Source: Lingula anatina | Taxonomy: Eukaryota > Brachiopoda > Lingulata > Lingulida > Lingulidae | Direction of reading: 5' to 3' | Length of the DNA stretch: 64,000 bases | NCBI RefSeq assembly: GCF_001039355.2 | Contig: NW_019776091.1 | Span: 396,457-460,456 of the forward strand | In this document: positions 13,201-64,000 of the stretch, piece after piece | Layout of the letters: every line of letters begins with the position of its first letter | Numbering within the stretch: position 1 is the stretch's first letter | Program-made: the position numbers and the translations under genes | The notes under the pieces: model-generated | The model's input: only the letters and a program-made list of their open reading frames with translations | Told to the model about the DNA's origin: nothing | Database searches by the model: none

Positions 13201-16200
13201 CTTGAGCTTGGACCCGTTCAGGTAGTTTCCTACAGCAAGCCCTGCAGCGGTAGCCCCACTTCCACAGGCAAAGGCTATGTCATCAAAGTTTTCTAGAATA
13301 CCCTGAGAGAAAAGGATATCAGTGCTGGGATCTGTATATATTATAAACACAAAAATGCATGAACCCTCTTTACCTATTTTCCCATCGAGCGATTTAATCT
13401 GCACCAGCACACTGTGTTATTTGATTGGCTGCGTCGAGTCCTGCCGATGTCTCCAAGCATACCGGTGCGGCCTGTATCGCTTCAAGTATAGCCTCAATGT
13501 GAAAAGTGCCCTAATTTTCAATTAAATTGCCATATTATATATTTAAGCTTGTTAGTTAAATATGACCACGAAGACGATGAATTCCAAAATTATTGGGTGA
13601 GTTTTCCACAGAAAAAGCAATGGTAGTGCGACTATGGAGTTAAGATATGGGAATGGAAAAACTGGTTTTTCAATCAACAAACTATTGACGTATTGCATAA
13701 AAAAGTCAATATCACGATTTGTTAAAAAGTTCATATTGTATCATTTTACTTTATTGTATTTTGTTTAAAGGTCATATACCTGCGAAATCATTTCGTGAAA
13801 TACTGTTATGTAGCCAAAAAGTCCGACCGAATTACTCCCACCAAGAGGAATGAGGTACGAGTCTTCTCCACTTGTCTCCCTATAAATAAAACGGCGACAA
13901 AACACGTAATTACTGTCGATGAAGATAATGCATTATGTGCTAAAATATTTTTAACTGTATTCAACAACAGTAGGTATGAGCACACCGGAAATCTATAATT
14001 TACAAGGGGTCTTCTCTAGCTGTCAGTATTCAGGATTCAGTTATGTTTTAATGTTAAAAACACAATTGAACCGAGCGTTGATGGAGCGTGAATTCCCAGT
14101 AACGCATATAAACCACTTTTATTAGTTTCTCATACAACTCAAATAAGGTGAAGTGCCCATGGATAAACCGAATTAATCACTCGATGTGCCATAAAAGAGT
14201 TTTTGGTCGTAAATTTGACCTACTTATCTGACGTACTGTACTTTTCTCCCCCTCCCCCCTTTATTTAAAGCACAGAGAGCAAGCAGAAATCCATACAAAT
14301 ATCATTTTTCGGGTAATATAAAACTATGTATTTTTGCATTTCTCTACGTTATACTATTTCAAAGTATATGGTGGCATTTGGTTGGTTTTTGTGGCAAAAC
14401 AAAATTGACTCCAAATGCATCTTTAACCAATTTTAATAAAATCGCATTGTTGGCTATAGAATTAAATTGCCCATTCGTTACGTCTTGTTGTCATAAATAT
14501 CTAGTTTATTTCCTTTTTTCATTTATGAAAAAAATCAATCAATGAAATTATTTTCCTTACTTAATTCCTCTAGCAATATTTATCATACTTGGTTTGAGAT
14601 GAGACTCGTAAGTACCTTCCCAAGGCACGATGTAGATTTGGGCACCACACATTCTGTCAAGAAGCAGGTTGCCATTACAAGGAACGTCTTCAGAATTCTA
14701 GAATAAAAATATGTTTGTTTGCAGCCTAATTTTCCATCCCTACTTATCGAATATCTGAGTACTAAGTCCGACTTTTCTCCATATTAACATACGCCCGCCG
14801 CCTTCACATTTTGGGCAGGAACGCGTTCCCGTTGACTGGTTGAATTAGCACAGGGTGCGATACAACATTTTCGTAATAGACTACTAGCGCACCTGTGGTC
14901 AGAGAGTAGTATACTATCAGCATATAGATCTGACACCTATGAAGCCAAGGGTGGCTATGCTCTCTGTGTAGCATCAGGAACATGAACAAATAGGGGAACT
15001 AAATTCATCCAGATTGCACTCAGATACTACAGATCTCAATTTATCGCGAGTGTTGGTTTGATCAATTATTAAACATTGATACGTTTACTTGCTGAAGCTT
15101 AAAAATTGGTAAAAACTACTAAGTGATAATGGCACTATGGTATACATATATGACAAACCGTAACAAATACATGTAGGTTTATTAAGTTACTCTGTACTGA
15201 TGTCCGCTATGAGTTGCAATGTCGTTTTTGTTCCAGCAGATTCCCCTTCCGCTATTATTATCCATGGCCCACAGAAGCCTTTGCGTGCCTATTTCAAATG
15301 GTCCCAAACATGAGGACACGACGTGCACCATGTAATGTCAATTTCACAATTTATTAGGTCTCATAGATGCGAAATTGACACCATCCATGACCATCCATTC
15401 TGCATTCCTCTTTTTTGTGGTGTTTTGAAACACGAAATCGACTATTTCGTCAATAACTGACCCCCACATATGCGAGATTGGTGCAGGCCATGCCGCGTTC
15501 GTCTAAAATTGTGGTATTTTGAGCTCAGAACGACCAATTTATACACACGACAATGAGATGTCCGTGTCTATTTCGTAATTTACTAGGTTTTAAATATATG
15601 AACCTTTTTCGTCTTTTACTGTGGAATTTTTAGCATAGAATAACTATATTATAAAACACGAAATAGATATAGCTCATGTCGCTCACTAAATACCCCCGTA
15701 CCTCAGTTAACTATTTTCTAATGTCTTCATGGGATCAACTCTCCTCCTCCACTAAATCTTTACCTTCAATCTCATCTGTCAAGAACTCGATAAAATCACC
15801 TCACTGCTGGGTCGCTTTCAACAACAACACTAAACTTGGACAGAAATCAAGAAAAAATTCTTAACAGAACGAGGGTCGGGTGTTTATTTAGAGCAGAATT
15901 GTTTAGGCATAACTGGACTACTATTGACACACCACACTGCACCTGTGGTGCCCTTGAAACTCCTCTACACTTCTTTTTCAGATGCCCCTCACTCAATTTA
16001 AGGTACCCTCCCCTTTACCAAAAAGTAAATGAAATTCTACATGAAAGTAAGACCTCTTTTAAAACAAAAAGAAAAGCTGTCCCTATTTCTCTACGGTCAT
16101 GGATCTTTATCACCCACCCAAAATGAAATTATCTTTGAAACTGTTGCAAATTTTCTTCTCGAAAACTTTGTCATCACTTAATAGGTACTATCTCTTTTCT

Positions 16201-16546
16201 TCTCCTTTCTTTCTGTACTTAATTTGTGCTCCATAATATTTGAAGTTTTACATTTACTCTGTTGTATATATGTATCCATTTGTTTTATTTATTTACTTAT
16301 TTAATTTTGTGAAGAGCATATAATGCTTCCAGCGCCTTGCCTCCATTTCTTTCTTTTGAATAAACGTTGTTTAAAAAAAATGTCGCTCACTAGGAAAAAC
16401 CCATCTCCATATGTAGACGAACGCGATATGTACTTTTGGACACAGGTCTTGGAGGATCGATCTATTAACCTAAAGAGGTCATATTACTTTTCTACTGAAT
16501 GTAAGACATGTATGCCAAAACCCACTAAGCTGAGACACACTGTTTA

Positions 16547-16588
<42 letters not shown>

Positions 16589-18003
16589 TTTATATCTAAG
16601 AGCAACTTTGCTTGCGTACCGATTCCACACTTCTAGCATTACTAACCTTCAGTTTGGATCGAACCACTAGATGACTTTTCAATCCCATTTGAGCTGACGC
16701 CACCGCTGTGGCTCTACAATGATTAGACTGCATTCCAGCACACGTAATTATGTGCTTGCAACCCTTGTCCAAAGCATCTGCCAACAAAAACTCTAACTTT
16801 CGAACCTAGAAAAGAAACAATAACATTTTCTGTACACAGAAATATGCCTGAATAAGCCAAAATGAAATAACAAAGCCTAAGTTAAACAAGAGGCCCTATT
16901 TGATAATATCTGCAGCCCTGTAAGACGACAAGTTGTCATAAAAACATTTTGAGGACTAATGTAACCTTGTGGAAAAAATATTCCCTGTTAAACTCCCTCC
17001 AATTTCAAATATACTGACAACGTTAGAAGGGCTGCAGAAAAATCTATAATATGCATGGGTAGAGAAAAAATAAGGTTTGGTTTATAAATTGAAGTGGGGC
17101 AAAAATCTAGGTATATAGATTTAAGTAGTGAGGTTTTAACCATATTTGTCTTGTGAAATCCACATAAAAATTTTTAATTTTCAAAATTATTAAAATATAA
17201 TGACCGAGAACTTACCTTGTTTCCAGTAAGCGTACTGCCAGTTAGGTCGTCTCGCTTTACGTGAAGTGTGAACGGAGCCTTTACACCAGGGACTTTCCAC
17301 TCATGAATCGGCGTCTCTGCGTGAACTAACTGGTATTAAAAAGGATAAATAAGCGTTAACAACCGTGAATAATTCCTGAATTATGCAAAAGTCGTCTTGC
17401 TTGCTTCATGTGTAAAATCGTCACAGTACGTATACCACTGTGTGCAGCTCTTTTCCCAACACTCAGTTAGCGACTAGTTGCTGTTAGGCGACCCCGATTC
17501 TTGATTTTAGCATACATTCAAGTTCATTTAGGTTAAAAATTCATGAAATATTGTATTGACATATCATGACATATTTAATTAGCTGCATAAGTATCTGGGA
17601 TAAGATAGGCCTATATAGCTTTTAGTAGGGGGAGGGAGTTGATTCACTGACGAGGTGCTGGTGCTTCAGTCTTAGGGTCTATTCCCACAACTTTAGATCG
17701 ATCTATCACCGCGGGGAGTCTCACTAGATTACTGTCAGATAATCCCCCTTAAGTGTCCGTCCCCGCCTACTATAAGCTGTAAGGGGTAATTAACTTTCGT
17801 ATCCGCCCGGCTGACAGCTATTTAGCGCGAACCCCGGGGAGTTAGGTCGATCTAAAGTAGGTCGATCTAATCTATGGAAATGGGGTGTTAAACGCAAGGG
17901 CTTTCGGACCTACCTTAACACGAGAAGATGGTATCTTTTTCAGTTTTAAAGCCCATGTAGGTGGTTCATATGGTATCCTGCAAAAAAAGCTCGATGTGGC
18001 CAT
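10299..18003 (-). CDS. D-cysteine desulfhydrase / ACC deaminase-like PLP enzyme, copy 2 (9 exons)
   Basis: Tandem paralog with the same exon plan: 17914-18003, 17216-17329, 16647-16805, 14561-14697, 12264-12363 (repeated at 13780-13879), 11686-11786 (repeated at 13202-13302), 11142-11305, 10588-10728, 10299-10387. Counting repeated exons once gives 1095 nt, 364 residues and no in-frame stop. It starts [20 protein letters not shown], with one Phe more than copy 1. The lysine in GNK-VRKLEF is kept, but the loop GGIQSNH of copy 1 reads AGMQSNH here, a change at a normally invariant glycine. The first half of exon 7 has diverged strongly from copy 1 while exon 8 differs at one residue. Exons 5 and 6 are duplicated around the N at 12837, most likely an assembly artefact. 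A LINE fragment sits in intron 3 and a MITE in intron 1. The start codon faces LRPPRC across about 830 bp. The gene looks intact and may have a shifted substrate preference (inference). Confidence 0.86.
11322..14352. repeat. 1515-bp tandem repeat flanking the N at 12837 (exons 5 and 6 of desulfhydrase 2 twice)
   Basis: 11322-12836 and 12838-14352 are the same length and I found no difference on reading through them; every open frame in one recurs 1516 bp later. Contains exons 12264-12363/13780-13879 and 11686-11786/13202-13302. Exact identity across introns that are otherwise highly variable points to an unmerged contig overlap. Confidence 0.9.
15689..16379 (+). mobile_element. 5'-truncated non-LTR retrotransposon (LINE) end
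   Basis: The 3' portion of a reverse-transcriptase ORF is readable at about 15836-16126: [17 protein letters not shown] followed by [17 protein letters not shown], the Cys/His block seen near the C-terminus of many Jockey/I/Nimb-type LINE ORF2 proteins. An upstream piece in another frame (15676-15864) indicates decay. The 3' UTR ends with AATAAA and an A run. The 13-bp sequence atgtcgctcacta occurs exactly at 15676-15688 and 16380-16392, a clean target-site duplication. Located in intron 3 of desulfhydrase 2. Confidence 0.85.
16545..16590. repeat. (TTA)n(TTTA)n microsatellite
   Basis: Interrupted TTA then TTTA repeats about 60 bp downstream of exon 3 of desulfhydrase 2 (read on the minus strand). 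Confidence 0.8.
17675..17887 (+). mobile_element. TWA-type MITE copy B
   Basis: Opens GGGTCTATTCCCACAAC and closes ATGGAAATGGGGTG, flanked on both sides by TTA. Sits in intron 1 of desulfhydrase 2, about 25 bp after the exon 1 donor. The matching site of copy 1 (near 7970, agtaTTAaacgc) holds one TTA and no element. Confidence 0.85.
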
Positions 18004-18830
18004 AATGCTTCCCTCTTGCTACTGTCCGATCAATTCTGAGCTGGAAGTCTGACACGCGTTAATAAAAGTGGCACAGTGTTGATTACATTGCGCTATGCCG
18101 ATATCGTCGTGTTCAAACAACATATAGGCCTACCATCAGTGTACCAACAAACCTGCCCGAGACCGGTATTAAGTGGATTTCAACCTTCTTTTCTATTTAA
18201 AAGTAGACTATTTTACTTATCTAGGTGCTCAGATTGTAAAGAGATTTTAAAGAGACCTTGGCCCCGTATCTCGAACGCTTCGCTTATGGCGAGAGGGCGC
18301 AAGCATGCTGATTCCTCGCTATCCCATATCTCGAAAGCCTCGCAAATTGCGACCGTGCGCTAATTAGCGAAATCACCATTAGTTTCGAAGCTATTATTTG
18401 CGGCGGTACAAACTAGTCGCAATGCATAATTCGTCAGTTCTAAACTCTTTTTGGCAGTACGAGATATTAATTTGGTCAACTCTGACCTTACGTGTCGACT
18501 TTATTTGAGTCGTATCAACAATTAGTGGAAGTGGTTTATATGCATTATTGGGAATCCACGCTCGTGCTATTTTTAAACTCTAAGATAGGTAATCCGGAGT
18601 CGATTAATGTTTTGCTTCAAATTAAAGCAAGTGACTTTATTTGGTAAATAGTCAGATTCCTTTAAAAATCTGTAAGGTCAGATAAGTTTGGCGAAAATTA
18701 TTGATTTCCTTGTGTGTAAGTGTTGTTATTTTTTCCCCATGTATTCAATATTTGTTCCCCACGTTTACTCAGCTTTGCTGTGTTTTGCTTTTCTCAACTG
18801 ACACATTGTAGGAAGGTGAAGGTCGTAGTG
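18004..18830. promoter_or_regulatory. Head-to-head interval between desulfhydrase copy 2 and LRPPRC
   Basis: The ATG codons at 18003 (minus) and 18831 (plus) diverge. The part to about 18130 matches the 5' flank of desulfhydrase copy 1. Beyond it, 18240-18370 is richer in CG dinucleotides than its surroundings and contains two imperfect copies of a 40-bp unit. Either gene's promoter could lie here. Confidence 0.45.
18263..18363. repeat. Two imperfect 40-bp units, CG-rich
   Basis: Units start at 18263 and 18323, 60 bp apart, each with CCC(G/A)TATCTCGAA followed by GC(T/C)TCGC and a GCG-rich tail. They lie in the divergent promoter interval and are the only CG-dense spot nearby, so they may be duplicated transcription-factor sites; the factor is not recognised. 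Confidence 0.4.
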
Positions 18831-54077
<35,247 letters not shown>

Positions 54078-54190
54078 GTTTACATGTAGCTAAATGGTGA
54101 AAAAATGTAATTTTTGTTTACACTGTATGCAGTATAAATGTACATTAGAATCTTTTTTGATTATTGTAAATGCAGTGGAGTATTGCATTA

Positions 54191-54196
54191 AATAAA
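54191..54196 (+). terminator. LRPPRC polyadenylation signal
   Basis: AATAAA about 115 bp after the LRPPRC stop codon; the first canonical signal downstream. Confidence 0.5.
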
Positions 54197-54405
54197 TTAT
54201 TTGCTGATATTTGCAGCATTATTTATCCATTTATTTCCCAGAAATATTTACGTCTGAGATATTAGAAATAAAGAAGTGACAAGGCATTGTATAGTTCTTT
54301 TTTGAATTTCAGTCAAACTCCAGTGCGATTGAATCAAAGAAATGATGAAAAAAGAGTTAACCCTCCAGACAATTTCAAACTATGCCATGTATTGAGCAGA
54401 TCTTA

Positions 54406-54662
54406 GAGACCATTCCCAGAGACTATCGTACTAACATTGGATCGATCTATCTCTAAGAGGGTTCTCACTAAATTGCTATCAACTTAAGCGGCTTAGATGT
54501 TCGGCATGCTCACTAAAGCTGTTAAAGGGTAATTAACTATTGTTTAGGGGCTTCAGTTGGCATGCCAGACATATAAGCCATTTAAGCTAAAAGCAATTTA
54601 ATGAGAAACCCCTTGGAGATGGGTCGATCTAGTTAGATCGATCTAGGCATGGGAACCCAGTC
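54406..54662 (+). mobile_element. TWA-type MITE copy D
   Basis: GAGACCATTCCCAGAG to ATGGGAACCCAGTC, flanked by TTA on both sides, with two GATCGATCTA blocks near the ends. Placed between the 3' ends of LRPPRC and DYNC2I2. Confidence 0.8.
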
Positions 54663-55792
54663 TTAGTTTCATGGTTTTGAATTAATGAAGTATTGAAATA
54701 TTGCACTTAATGGGCATCTGGTACACCCAGATGCCATAAATTATCAGATATTATGCAAGTATGGAACTTGTGTACTCTTTTAAGGGGGATGTAATTATGC
54801 ACCAACATCTCTGAACAGGTTGGTGGTTGGAACATTGAATATATGTTGAAGATAACTAGAACGTGTTTTTTTGTCAAAAGATTGTATATAATAAAGTGAA
54901 ATGGTTTGTTTTGAACCAAATGTTTTCGTCTTCTGTGCACCTGTTCATGAATAGAATAAATGGGTTGTTGTCTTTGAAAGAACATGTTTTTCCATTTATC
55001 GTGTTATCACTGAAAGAAAACGGTGAGGATGGTGACGGCAGAGGGCAACGACAGATGCAGGAGACATCTAAACGTATAGTCAGATCTGTGTCTGTACATA
55101 AAACAGGAGTAAATATCTGTTAAAATGTCATTTGCTTGGAATTATGAGACCATACCCTTTGGTATTTCTGTAGGTGATGCTATTTGAAGCTAAATGGTGT
55201 CATTTGGTCAGGTTTATTGGCAAAGGTTTGACTTCATATGTAACTTTAACTAAAGAATTGTCTGACTTTGTTGAATAGTCTAAGGAAAGAGCGCTTTTAA
55301 ATACGTATTTTTTTCATGAACTTGAGTTCAACATTGCTTGTAAACTTAAAACAAAGTAAACTTTAATCAATCATTATCATTTGCATTAAATTTATGTAGG
55401 GTTAATTTTCCTGATATTCACAGGATATTTGTCAATTTTTCACATTATACTCCTTGATATTTTAACAGTCCTGTTGCTGATATTTGAATGTACATTTGAG
55501 ATCTTTATTGTCTTGTTTTCTTTAAGCCCCTGTTTGGCCAGAATTGCAAACGTTTAGTGAAATTGCCCATTCTCTCTTCTTTCAAAATTGACGTTTTGAC
55601 AATATTTGACAGTTTATATCAAATTCATGCATCAGTGTTACGTATGAACTTTCAACACTGCAGCTTTCTTTTGTTATGTAGGGAGTGGTAGAAAATTAAT
55701 TCTCCAAGTAGTTGCAAGCCCAGTGTAACAGGGCCTTTTAAGACAGATCTGACTGGCTACTTTAAAACCATGACATGTCTGAAACAGCCATT

Positions 55793-55798
55793 TTTATT
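55793..55798 (-). terminator. DYNC2I2 polyadenylation signal overlapping its stop codon
   Basis: On the minus strand the last codons read GAC CAA TAA AAA, so the stop TAA lies inside AATAAA. If used, the 3' UTR would be only a few tens of bases. Confidence 0.35.
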
Positions 55799-57513
55799 GG
55801 TCATCACTGGTTTCTGCTATCTCTGCTAGCATTTCCACCTCTCTTGATCCCTGGGATGCCAAGTCATCACTAAGATGCCACACCTGGATGGTTCCACGCC
55901 CCCCTCCAGTAGCCAACAGATGTCGTCTGAAACAATTAAAATTTAGCAATTAACATCTTTTGATTATGAAAATATATTCAAAACAAGCATTAAGATCTTA
56001 AAACATGAAATATGGACCATGATTATAAAATTGACTTTAAATAACCAACCCTTTAAACACTTAAAAAAAGATCTAATAGGCACACATATCTGTAACTTGG
56101 AACATATCTTGAGTGGTGTTTGCACTCACTCCACTCCCACTAAAATATAACCTACTTGTGTACATTAAACTCCAGTGCATACAAAGGCTCTTTGGCTTCC
56201 AGCTTCTGGACAGGGGTGACATGGCTATGTTTCAAATCATATATCAACAGATAACCATCTTCTGTTGCCACTGCAAACACCATTGGGCGAACTGGGGACC
56301 ACTTGGATGAAAACAGATAACCTGCACTGGGTTCCATTATTGTGATAGGATGTCCCTGTAGCATGCTGTAGAGACGGGCCGAGGTGTCCGATCCACAGGA
56401 CATAAATAAATTTCTGTGAAATGGGGAACACTGGACATCATATACTGGGCCATGGTGTGGGTTGAATGCAAAGGTGACTGGCGAGTTTAGTGGGACGGAG
56501 GAGGTTATGTGCCTCCCAGCAGGGGTGCCTTTGGCATTTGTTGAACATTTGAAGATGCATCCACTCTCCGAACCTATGACAAAAGTCATAGGATCTTCAT
56601 AACTGAATGAAATGCAAGTGACCCCCACCTCTTGGTCTCCGCGTTGCCCCTTAGGACGAAAGTTTCTGGGCAGAGATTCGGTGAGAAGAACAAAACCATC
56701 AATCAGCCTGAGAGCTTGCTGATGAGGAAATATCTGCCATACCAAGATTTTCCCATCACTGCTGATGCTGACTATGTTGAATTTCTTTCCCCTAGATTCT
56801 GGATCTGGTATCCAACGCAGCTTTGACACAGGTTCTCTGTGGGCATCACCTCCTATTCCTGAAGATGCAATTAACATCTCATCCTCTTTGCTGGTATCCC
56901 ATAGCATAACTTCACCAGTAAATGTACCTCCAGCTATCCAACTTGGCTGTTTGGGGTGGAAAGCAATACACATCAAACAACTAGGAAGGTCTACACTTAT
57001 GTCTGGTTTTGTGGAGTTAATATTTCTTCTGTCCAAGTTCCAGGAGCACAGTGCAGATTTATGGGTGCACCAGTCTTCGTGGTCAAATTTTCCAAAGGCT
57101 GCAGCTAATACTGAGCCTGTAGAATTCCACGAGAGCCCCGTGACCTGCAGTTCTTCATTCAATGCGCTATGACTCAGAGTGTGAATGCAGTCAACTGCAA
57201 CTGCCTTTTCTTCCCAACTAACATCATATCCATCAAAGGCGTGACTTCTACTGTTTTTCTCGAGTTCTTTGGACATAATAGGGTACACACTGTTTAGAAA
57301 TGAACCCAGACTTTCAGGATTATCATTCAGCAAATGTAATTCTTTATCTTGTTCTTCCTCTGTTTGGATTTCAGTGTCCACCGTTTCTCTAGACTGTATC
57401 CCCAATTCGTCTGTGAGTATTTCCCTGGTCTGTGCATAACTGTCTGTGACAGACCTTTCCTTTTTCCATGAAGTTTTAAATTCTACGCATTCGAGAGTTT
57501 CGTCTGAAAACAT
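55794..57513 (-). CDS. DYNC2I2: Dynein-2 intermediate chain 2 (WDR34), two exons
   Basis: Exon 1 is 56156-57513 and exon 2 is 55794-55926, together 1491 nt (496 residues; human about 536). The acidic N-terminus carries a VDTEIQTEEEQDKE segment, then SRSHAFDGYDVSW, VTGLSWNSTGSVLAAAFG and CSWNLDRR, which track vertebrate WDR34 closely. WD-type blades follow: CIAFHPKQPSWIAGGTFTGE, VSISSDGKILVWQ, GPVYDVQCSPFHRNLFMSCG and LFSSKWSPVRPMVFAVATED, ending in exon 2 with LLATGGGRGTIQVWHLS. Known role: the beta-propeller subunit of cytoplasmic dynein-2, the motor of retrograde intraflagellar transport in cilia. The single intron (donor AA|gtaggt, acceptor ttgtttcag) is just before the last blade, whereas vertebrate orthologs have about nine exons. 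An AATAAA overlaps the stop codon. Upstream the gene faces POMT2 across 390 bp; downstream it converges on LRPPRC. Confidence 0.93.
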
Positions 57514-57903
57514 ATTTGGACAAATTAAGAGTCAACCCAATTACGTGCTATTTGTGTTTATGGTAACGACAGGACGAACAGACATTTGATGGCTGGAATT
57601 CATAGTTTCGCACCAACAAAAAAAAAAAAAAAAAACTTAATGCGTTATTGTCCTTAGATCATTAATATATGTCGTTTTAATTTATTTTGAAATACAAATT
57701 TGAAGGAAAAAAATTAAAGTAAATACAATTTTTCCATTTCCAAGGACAGGTCCCCGTTAGTGCGGTCGCTGTGCAGCAGATTGCTGCTGCCATCTAGCGA
57801 ACGTTGGAAAGACAAATTAGCTTCTGTTGAAACGGGGAGCTGCTGACCAAATCGACAGTATCTATCCTATGGAGAGTTAAAATTTAGCGAAAATTAGCTG
57901 ATT
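57514..57903. promoter_or_regulatory. Shared promoter interval between DYNC2I2 and POMT2
   Basis: The two start codons are 390 bp apart and point away from each other, so both promoters and both 5' UTRs must fit here unless a 5' exon lies elsewhere. The POMT2 side (about 57745-57860) is less AT-rich than the surroundings and holds GCTGCCATCTAGCG, resembling a YY1 site. A short A run lies at 57619-57636. No TATA box is evident. Bidirectional activity is inferred from spacing only. Confidence 0.65.
57554..57567 (-). promoter_or_regulatory. RFX X-box-like site upstream of DYNC2I2
   Basis: Read on the minus strand the site is GTTACC-AT-AAACAC. The first half matches the RFX half site GTTRCC exactly; the second half is degenerate against the ideal GGYAAC. 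It sits about 40 bp upstream of the DYNC2I2 ATG. RFX factors drive many ciliary genes, so the position is suggestive, but a single half site can occur by chance. Confidence 0.35.
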
Positions 57904-63690
<5,787 letters not shown>

Positions 63691-64000
63691 GTAAGTAGAG
63701 AGTTAAAACATCCATTTTATTCTGTATTAGAACCTATTTAGTATGGTATCCTTCAAAGAACAATGAATATATTGCTTTGCATATGTCCAGTGGTTGGTCC
63801 ATAAACCAGACTTTGTCCGACCTATAAATACAGAAAGTTTTGGTCTAGAAGGAGGTTTGTCATCACATGTAGAAGACCCCTTTTGATTTTGAGGTCAGTA
63901 GGTCAAAGTTCAACACAAAAATTTGTTTAACCAGTAAATGGAGGACAATTCCCCCCCCCCCCTTCCGGGGCTTATCTTTGTCTTACAAACACCCCTTGTT

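Larger units (their letters stand above)
9930..18130. repeat. Segmental duplication, right copy (desulfhydrase 2)
   Basis: Partner of 1530-8500, direct orientation, separated by about 1.4 kb that is unrelated to either gene. It has gained a LINE fragment (15689-16379) and a MITE (17675-17887) relative to the left copy, and contains the 1515-bp repeat around the N at 12837. Confidence 0.8.

Noticed and set aside
17914-17977. Splitting exon 1 of the desulfhydrases at the tttgcag before ATACCATATGAACC
   Set aside because: It looks like an acceptor, but an in-frame ATG (MATSS..) directly upstream is kept in both paralogs, with a whole-codon length difference, so an unspliced first exon is the better model.
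56632-57172. Two plus-strand open frames of 64 and 135 codons
   Set aside because: They lie antisense inside the long first exon of DYNC2I2 and have no family resemblance; they are shadows of that coding sequence.

Overview
The window is animal nuclear DNA. It is AT-rich, its genes are broken into many short exons with GT-AG introns, and it is crowded with microsatellites, MITEs and other transposon copies. The gene content (an animal D-cysteine desulfhydrase-like enzyme, LRPPRC, the cilium gene DYNC2I2/WDR34, and POMT2) and the repeats point to a marine invertebrate. A deuterostome such as a hemichordate or echinoderm is plausible, but the species cannot be fixed from the sequence. Apparent haplotype duplications suggest a draft assembly of a highly heterozygous animal.

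Layout. 1-1923 holds nothing recognisable. 1924-8085 (minus) and 10299-18003 (minus) are two tandem copies of a nine-exon gene for a PLP-dependent D-cysteine desulfhydrase/ACC deaminase-family enzyme. Both can be assembled with all splice phases intact (363 and 364 residues). 18831-54077 (plus) is a 32-exon gene for an LRPPRC-type mitochondrial pentatricopeptide protein of about 1278 residues, with introns full of mobile DNA. 55794-57513 (minus) is a two-exon DYNC2I2 (WDR34) gene converging on LRPPRC. 57904-63690 (plus) holds the first 12 exons of POMT2, which runs off the right edge.

The genes do not form one pathway. LRPPRC supports mitochondrial mRNA, DYNC2I2 is the dynein-2 intermediate chain of cilia, POMT2 O-mannosylates secretory proteins, and the desulfhydrases would break D-cysteine or a related amino acid into H2S or a keto acid, and ammonia. 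They are linked by promoter layout: DCYD copy 2/LRPPRC and DYNC2I2/POMT2 are both head-to-head pairs, the latter separated by only 390 bp with an RFX X-box-like half site near the ciliary gene.

The most useful observations are: (1) each of the three single-N positions sits between two near-identical neighbouring copies (one pair of 1515 bp looks exact), so local 'duplicated exons' are probably assembly or haplotype artefacts; (2) a five-member MITE family with TWA target sites, two copies of which are present in one desulfhydrase paralog and absent from the other, giving natural filled/empty sites; (3) a cleanly bounded 5'-truncated LINE insertion with a 13-bp target duplication; (4) nested, fold-back and Tc1-derived elements with readable ends; (5) uneven divergence between the two desulfhydrase copies, including a Gly-to-Ala change in the conserved GGIQSNH loop. 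I saw no clearly unprecedented molecular system.
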